DNA from: Lentihominibacter hominis
GTDB lineage: Bacteria > Bacillota > Clostridia > Peptostreptococcales > Anaerovoracaceae
Direction: 5' to 3'
Assembly: GCF_014385065.1 (NCBI RefSeq)
Contig: NZ_JACRTA010000003.1
Span: 62,001-126,000 of the forward strand
DNA: 64,000 nucleotides
Shown here piece after piece: positions 61,253 through 64,000 of this stretch. The notes under the pieces were generated by a model. That model was not told the origin of the DNA, did not search any database, and saw only the letters and a list, made by a program, of their open reading frames with translations. Positions within the stretch are counted from its first letter, which is position 1. Every line of letters begins with the position of its first letter. A program made the position numbers and the translations under genes.

Positions 61253-61504
61253 TGCGGGCAGATCGTTGTTCTCTATGGAGATGAACTTGCCGCTGTCCTC
61301 TCTCTGTTGCCGGAATAGATACAGGAGGAAGTCTTTCAGTACAGTACACAGAAGTAAATCCGTGCGGAGTACGAACAGACCAGACGGTATACCCGGTTTA
61401 CCTTAAAAAGGAAGTCATCATTTAATGAAAAAGGCAATCGGATTGAAGTGATTCCAGTATACAATGCCGACATACCAATCTTAAATAGGCTTTCTTTGTA
61501 TTGA
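61253..61504 (+). pseudogene. In-frame remnant with two internal stops, family unknown
   Basis: 84 codons in one frame: CGQIVVLYGDELAAVLSLLPE, TAG, IQEEVFQYSTQK, TAA, IRAEYEQTRRYTRFTLK, and on to NRIEVIPVYNADIPILNRL before TGA. The parent gene is not recognised. Stops arise without frameshift. Confidence 0.45.
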
Positions 61505-61518
61505 AAGAAGTGTATATT

Positions 61519-61809
61519 ATGTTAGAAGTATATCCTGCTATATTTCATGAAGAAGATGGATTTTAGGCTGAATTTTCTGATTTTCCGGATTGTAATAGCT
61601 GCGGAAGTACATTATAGGAGACGATGGGGCCTTGCGTAAGAAGTTCTTGGACTATACTGGCAACTTTAGTAGAAGATGGTCAGGAAATACTGAAGGCATC
61701 AAATTTAAAAAATATTGGAACTGATGCCTTGGTTTCGTATATTTCTACTGATATGGATAAGTTTTGGAGAAATAATAAAGCGGTGAAAAATTTTAAAGAA
61801 TGGCAATAA
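61519..61809 (+). pseudogene. HicB-family antitoxin with two in-frame TAG codons
   Basis: 97 codons in one frame: MLEVYPAIFHEEDGF, TAG, AEFSDFPDCNSCGSTL, TAG, ETMGP, then ILATLVEDGQEILKASNLKN and LVSYISTDMDKF. This is the HicB fold (normally PAIFHEEDGYWVEFPDLPGC then TLEEAL). The first TAG replaces the usual Trp. No HicA toxin adjoins. Confidence 0.75.
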
Positions 61810-61928
61810 TAAAATGATAAATGGCAGCTGTGATAGTTGCTATTTTTTATGCAGATTATTCTGGTAAATAAGTCAATAAACTTATAATGCCTCTAAATAA
61901 TATTTATATAAATTTGGAGGTAATGAGA

Positions 61929-62156
61929 ATGATTAAATGTGGATATTCAAGAGTAAGCAGTAAAGAACAAAAACTTGAAAGACAAATTGAAGCTCTTTGT
62001 AATTTAGGTATGAAAAAAGAAAAAATTCATTTTGATAAGTAGTCGGTAAAAGATTTTAATCGTACTGCATACAAAGAGCTTTTAAAAGTTGCAAAGAAAG
62101 ATGACATTATCATTATAAAGTCTATTGATAAGTATAGTATGAATATTTATATTTAG
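61929..62156 (+). pseudogene. Small serine recombinase (resolvase) remnant with in-frame TAG
   Basis: MIKCGYSRVSSKEQKLERQI is the resolvase/invertase catalytic start (the Ser in RVSS). FDK is followed by TAG (62040-62042), then SVKDFNRTAYKELLKVAKKD and IIIIKSIDKYSMN in the same frame. Most of the catalytic domain and all of the DNA-binding domain are gone. GGAGG precedes the ATG at 61929. Confidence 0.75.
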
Positions 62157-62231
62157 TAAGTGTTTATTATGTGAATAATTACCTTTACTTATTAATATAT
62201 TGTAAACGTATAAACAAATAGGAGGTTTTGT

Positions 62232-62375
62232 ATGAAAAATGAAGTAAAAAAAGAAAATGAATATAACGTAAATGTAAAATATGGTAATCGACCATTAAAT
62301 GAATGTATGGAAAACGTTATTCAAAAGTTAATTCTAAAAGCTCAACTTTCTAAATTAAACAATTCAAAATCTTAA
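62232..62375 (+). CDS. 47-residue protein upstream of the recombinase
   Basis: GGAGG 7 nt before ATG; reads VNVKYGNRPLNECMENVIQKLI then a basic helix and stops 18 nt before the recombinase start. Basic, with one short strand and one helix predicted. Small frames of this kind often sit in front of large serine recombinases in Firmicutes elements, but I do not know a proven function. Candidate accessory or directionality factor. Confidence 0.6.
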   Translation: MKNEVKKENEYNVNVKYGNRPLNECMENVIQKLILKAQLSKLNNSKS

Positions 62376-62393
62376 TACTGAGAAGGAGGAGGA

Positions 62394-63965
62394 ATGAAAA
62401 GTAGAGCTGCAATTTATTGTAGGCTATCTAAAGAAGATATTGAAAAAAAAGAAAGTGATTATAGTGAATCTATAAAAAATCAAGAATCGATGCTAATTGA
62501 ATATGCGAAACAACATAATTTTAGGATTGCAAAAATATATCGGGATGATGATTATAGTGGATTATATGCTGATCGTCCAGAGTTTAATAAACTTATAGAG
62601 GATGCTAAATTAGGACGTTTTGAAATTGTTATCGCAAAAACTCAAGCAAGATTTACAAGAAATATAGAGCATTTAGAAAGATACCTTCATCATGATTTTG
62701 TTGAATGGGGAATACGTTTTATAGGTGTTGTAGATAATGTAGATACTAATGTTTTAGGAAATAAAAAAGCAAGGCAAATAAATGGATTGATAAATGAATG
62801 GTATTGTGAAGATTTGTCTGCTAATATAAAAGCGAGCTTTCGTATTAAGCAGCTTAGAGGCGAATTTATAGGTTCGTCAGCTCCATATGGATATATCAAA
62901 GACCCAAACAATCATCATCGTTTAATTCCAGATGATTATGCAGCAAATGTAGTAAGGTTTATTTTTTCACTTTATTTGGCCGGGATGGGTAAAAGTAAAA
63001 TTGCAAGAATTCTTACAGAAGAAGGGGTTCTTAGACCTGCTATCTATAAAAGAACACAATTAAAGCAGAATTATTATAATCCACATGAGAGGGAGTCAGA
63101 CAAATGTTGGGTTTCTCAAACTGTGAAAGGGATTTTAGAAAATGAAGTTTATATTGGAAATACAATCCAGAATAAGGCAGTAAAAACTTCATTTAAGTCA
63201 AAACGTAAAAAGACAGTGGACAAGAAAGATTGGATTAGAGTTGAAAATACACATGTCCCTATAATAGATAAGGTTACATTTGAGATGGCTCAGGAGATTA
63301 AACGCAAGAAAAGTGTTCCTGTTAAAGCTATTGAAAAAGATGATTCTATTTTTGCAAGACGATTATTTTGTGCAGATTGTGGGAAAACGATGGTGCGAGC
63401 TTTTACCAGAAGTAAAAATAAACCTAAAGAAAGATATTATGTATGTAAAACTTATAAAGCTCATGGGAATTTAACATGTACAAGCCATAAAATTCATGAA
63501 AAAGTTTTGATAGATATAGTTTTGTCTGCTATACATAAAGAAGGAGAGCGGATTTTACAAGAAGAAGAAATTGAAAGGATAAAATCTATTGAGTTTAAAA
63601 AAGTGGTTTCTAATATAGAAAGTGAATTAGAGCATGTAAACGATGAGTTAAAAAAGCTTAATACATATAAAGAAAAGCTTTATGAGAGCTATATAGATAA
63701 TATAGTATCAAAAGATGAATATCTTCTTTTAAAGAAAAAATATAATGATCAAATAGCCTTTTTTAAAAATAAAATTGAGCAATTACAAAAGAAAAAGGAA
63801 AATTCATCTGATGAGCAGGATCTGGCTTTAATCAGATGGATTAATAAATTTAAAAATCATATGTCAATTGATACTCTGAATAAAGAAGTTGTATCGGAAT
63901 TAATTCAGAGAATAGAGGTTCACGAAAATAAAGAAGTAGACATATTATTTTATTTTCACCAGTAA
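62394..63965 (+). CDS. Large serine recombinase (integrase) of the island
   Basis: 523 residues. Resolvase catalytic domain: AIYCRLSKED (nucleophile Ser12), KNQESMLIEYAKQHNF, AKTQARFTRN. The recombinase domain is at about 150-270, and a zinc ribbon at about 326-365 (CADCGKTM ... CTSH). A long coiled coil (about 395-470) and a DUF4368-like C-terminus (VVSELIQRIEVHENKEVDILF) follow. GAGAAGGAGGAGG precedes the ATG. It ends 5 nt before the right inverted-repeat arm, the usual place for the integrase of such elements. All key parts are intact. Confidence 0.95.
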   Translation: MKSRAAIYCRLSKEDIEKKESDYSESIKNQESMLIEYAKQHNFRIAKIYRDDDYSGLYADRPEFNKLIEDAKLGRFEIVIAKTQARFTRNIEHLERYLHHDFVEWGIRFIGVVDNVDTNVLGNKKARQINGLINEWYCEDLSANIKASFRIKQLRGEFIGSSAPYGYIKDPNNHHRLIPDDYAANVVRFIFSLYLAGMGKSKIARILTEEGVLRPAIYKRTQLKQNYYNPHERESDKCWVSQTVKGILENEVYIGNTIQNKAVKTSFKSKRKKTVDKKDWIRVENTHVPIIDKVTFEMAQEIKRKKSVPVKAIEKDDSIFARRLFCADCGKTMVRAFTRSKNKPKERYYVCKTYKAHGNLTCTSHKIHEKVLIDIVLSAIHKEGERILQEEEIERIKSIEFKKVVSNIESELEHVNDELKKLNTYKEKLYESYIDNIVSKDEYLLLKKKYNDQIAFFKNKIEQLQKKKENSSDEQDLALIRWINKFKNHMSIDTLNKEVVSELIQRIEVHENKEVDILFYFHQ

Positions 63966-63970
63966 AAATT

Positions 63971-63998
63971 GTTCCCAAACTATAGAAAAATTAAACGC
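63971..63998 (-). repeat. Right end of the island (attR, inverted-repeat arm)
   Basis: GTTCCCAAACT ... TTAAACGC; its reverse complement starts GCGTTTAA and ends AGTTTGGGAAC, matching the left arm in its outer 8 bp and inner 6 bp, at the same 28-bp length. Only TA of the right flank is inside the window. Confidence 0.8.
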
Positions 63999-64000
63999 TA

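Larger units (their letters stand above)
38843..63998 (+). mobile_element. About 25.2-kb integrated element with large serine recombinase
   Basis: Left limit: the end of carboxypeptidase homology at GC 38843-38844. Right limit: GC 63997-63998, 32 nt after the recombinase stop. Matching 28-bp imperfect inverted repeats lie just inside both limits. Contents are accessory (two ABC exporters, an ECF transporter, regulators, toxin-antitoxin, methyltransferases) with many decayed genes. No relaxase, type IV secretion, replication or phage structural gene is seen, so it looks like an integrative element that needs help to move. The right flank is only 2 nt, so attR is partly inferred. Confidence 0.85.

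Noticed and set aside
38843..63998. Prophage
   Set aside because: No capsid, portal, terminase, tail or lysis gene; cargo is transporters and regulators.

Overview
The window looks like a low-GC Firmicutes genome, most likely an anaerobic Clostridia. The signs are a clostridial-type glutamate dehydrogenase, a transketolase split into two subunits, strong AGGAGG ribosome-binding sites, frequent TTG and GTG starts, FtsEX followed by two M23 peptidases, a YerC/TrpR-like regulator and sigma-A type promoters. I cannot name the genus from sequence alone. No rRNA, tRNA or CRISPR array was seen.

Positions 1-38843 are ordinary, densely packed chromosome. A glutamate dehydrogenase (cut by the window edge) is divergent from a three-gene cluster led by a 1623-residue multidomain protein. 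That protein has an HD domain, helical repeats, a NadD-like nucleotidyltransferase, a GNAT-like region and a PRTase-like region. It is followed by a lactate/malate dehydrogenase-like protein and a flavodoxin-fold protein. Next come MgtE, an ArsB/NhaD permease, NAD(P)HX dehydratase, a MazF-type RNase without an adjacent antitoxin, the split transketolase and a PrcB-domain protein. FtsE-FtsX and two paralogous coiled-coil M23 peptidases follow, then a repair and housekeeping run (RecJ, S41 protease, RecQ, YerC, Sfp-type transferase, MBL hydrolase, RecX, TcdA, RmuC, metallophosphoesterase). After that are pyrimidine-nucleoside phosphorylase with a BMP lipoprotein, a TetR regulator, and a CdaR-type regulator divergent from a C69 dipeptidase / amino-acid permease / glycerate kinase operon.

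Positions 38843-63998 are a mobile island of about 25.2 kb inserted in a D-alanyl-D-alanine carboxypeptidase gene. That gene breaks off just after its SxN motif. A large serine recombinase is the last island gene. The two ends carry a matching 28-bp imperfect inverted repeat, each meeting the flank at GC. Together they give a predicted 54-bp attP palindrome. The second half of the carboxypeptidase should lie just beyond the window.

The island cargo falls into modules with their own regulators: (i) a histidine kinase/response regulator, a nitroreductase and a heterodimeric ABC exporter, linked by the same TTGAGRT boxes at 11-bp phasing upstream of all three units; (ii) an XRE-type membrane regulator; (iii) a GNAT acetyltransferase and a short run of cassette-like genes that share a repeated leader; (iv) a TetR regulator with an ECF transporter (S, T and fused double ATPase); (v) an FkbM methyltransferase; (vi) a MarR regulator with a second heterodimeric ABC exporter and three palindromic boxes; (vii) a Phd/YefM-RelE toxin-antitoxin pair. 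Between them lie decayed genes (FtsX-like permease, RelE, ParB, phosphotransferase, DtxR-like regulator, HicB, small resolvase), many kept in one frame but interrupted by TAG or TAA. No relaxase or conjugation gene is visible, so the island looks able to integrate but not to transfer itself. A palindrome cluster near 47.4 kb is a possible transfer origin.
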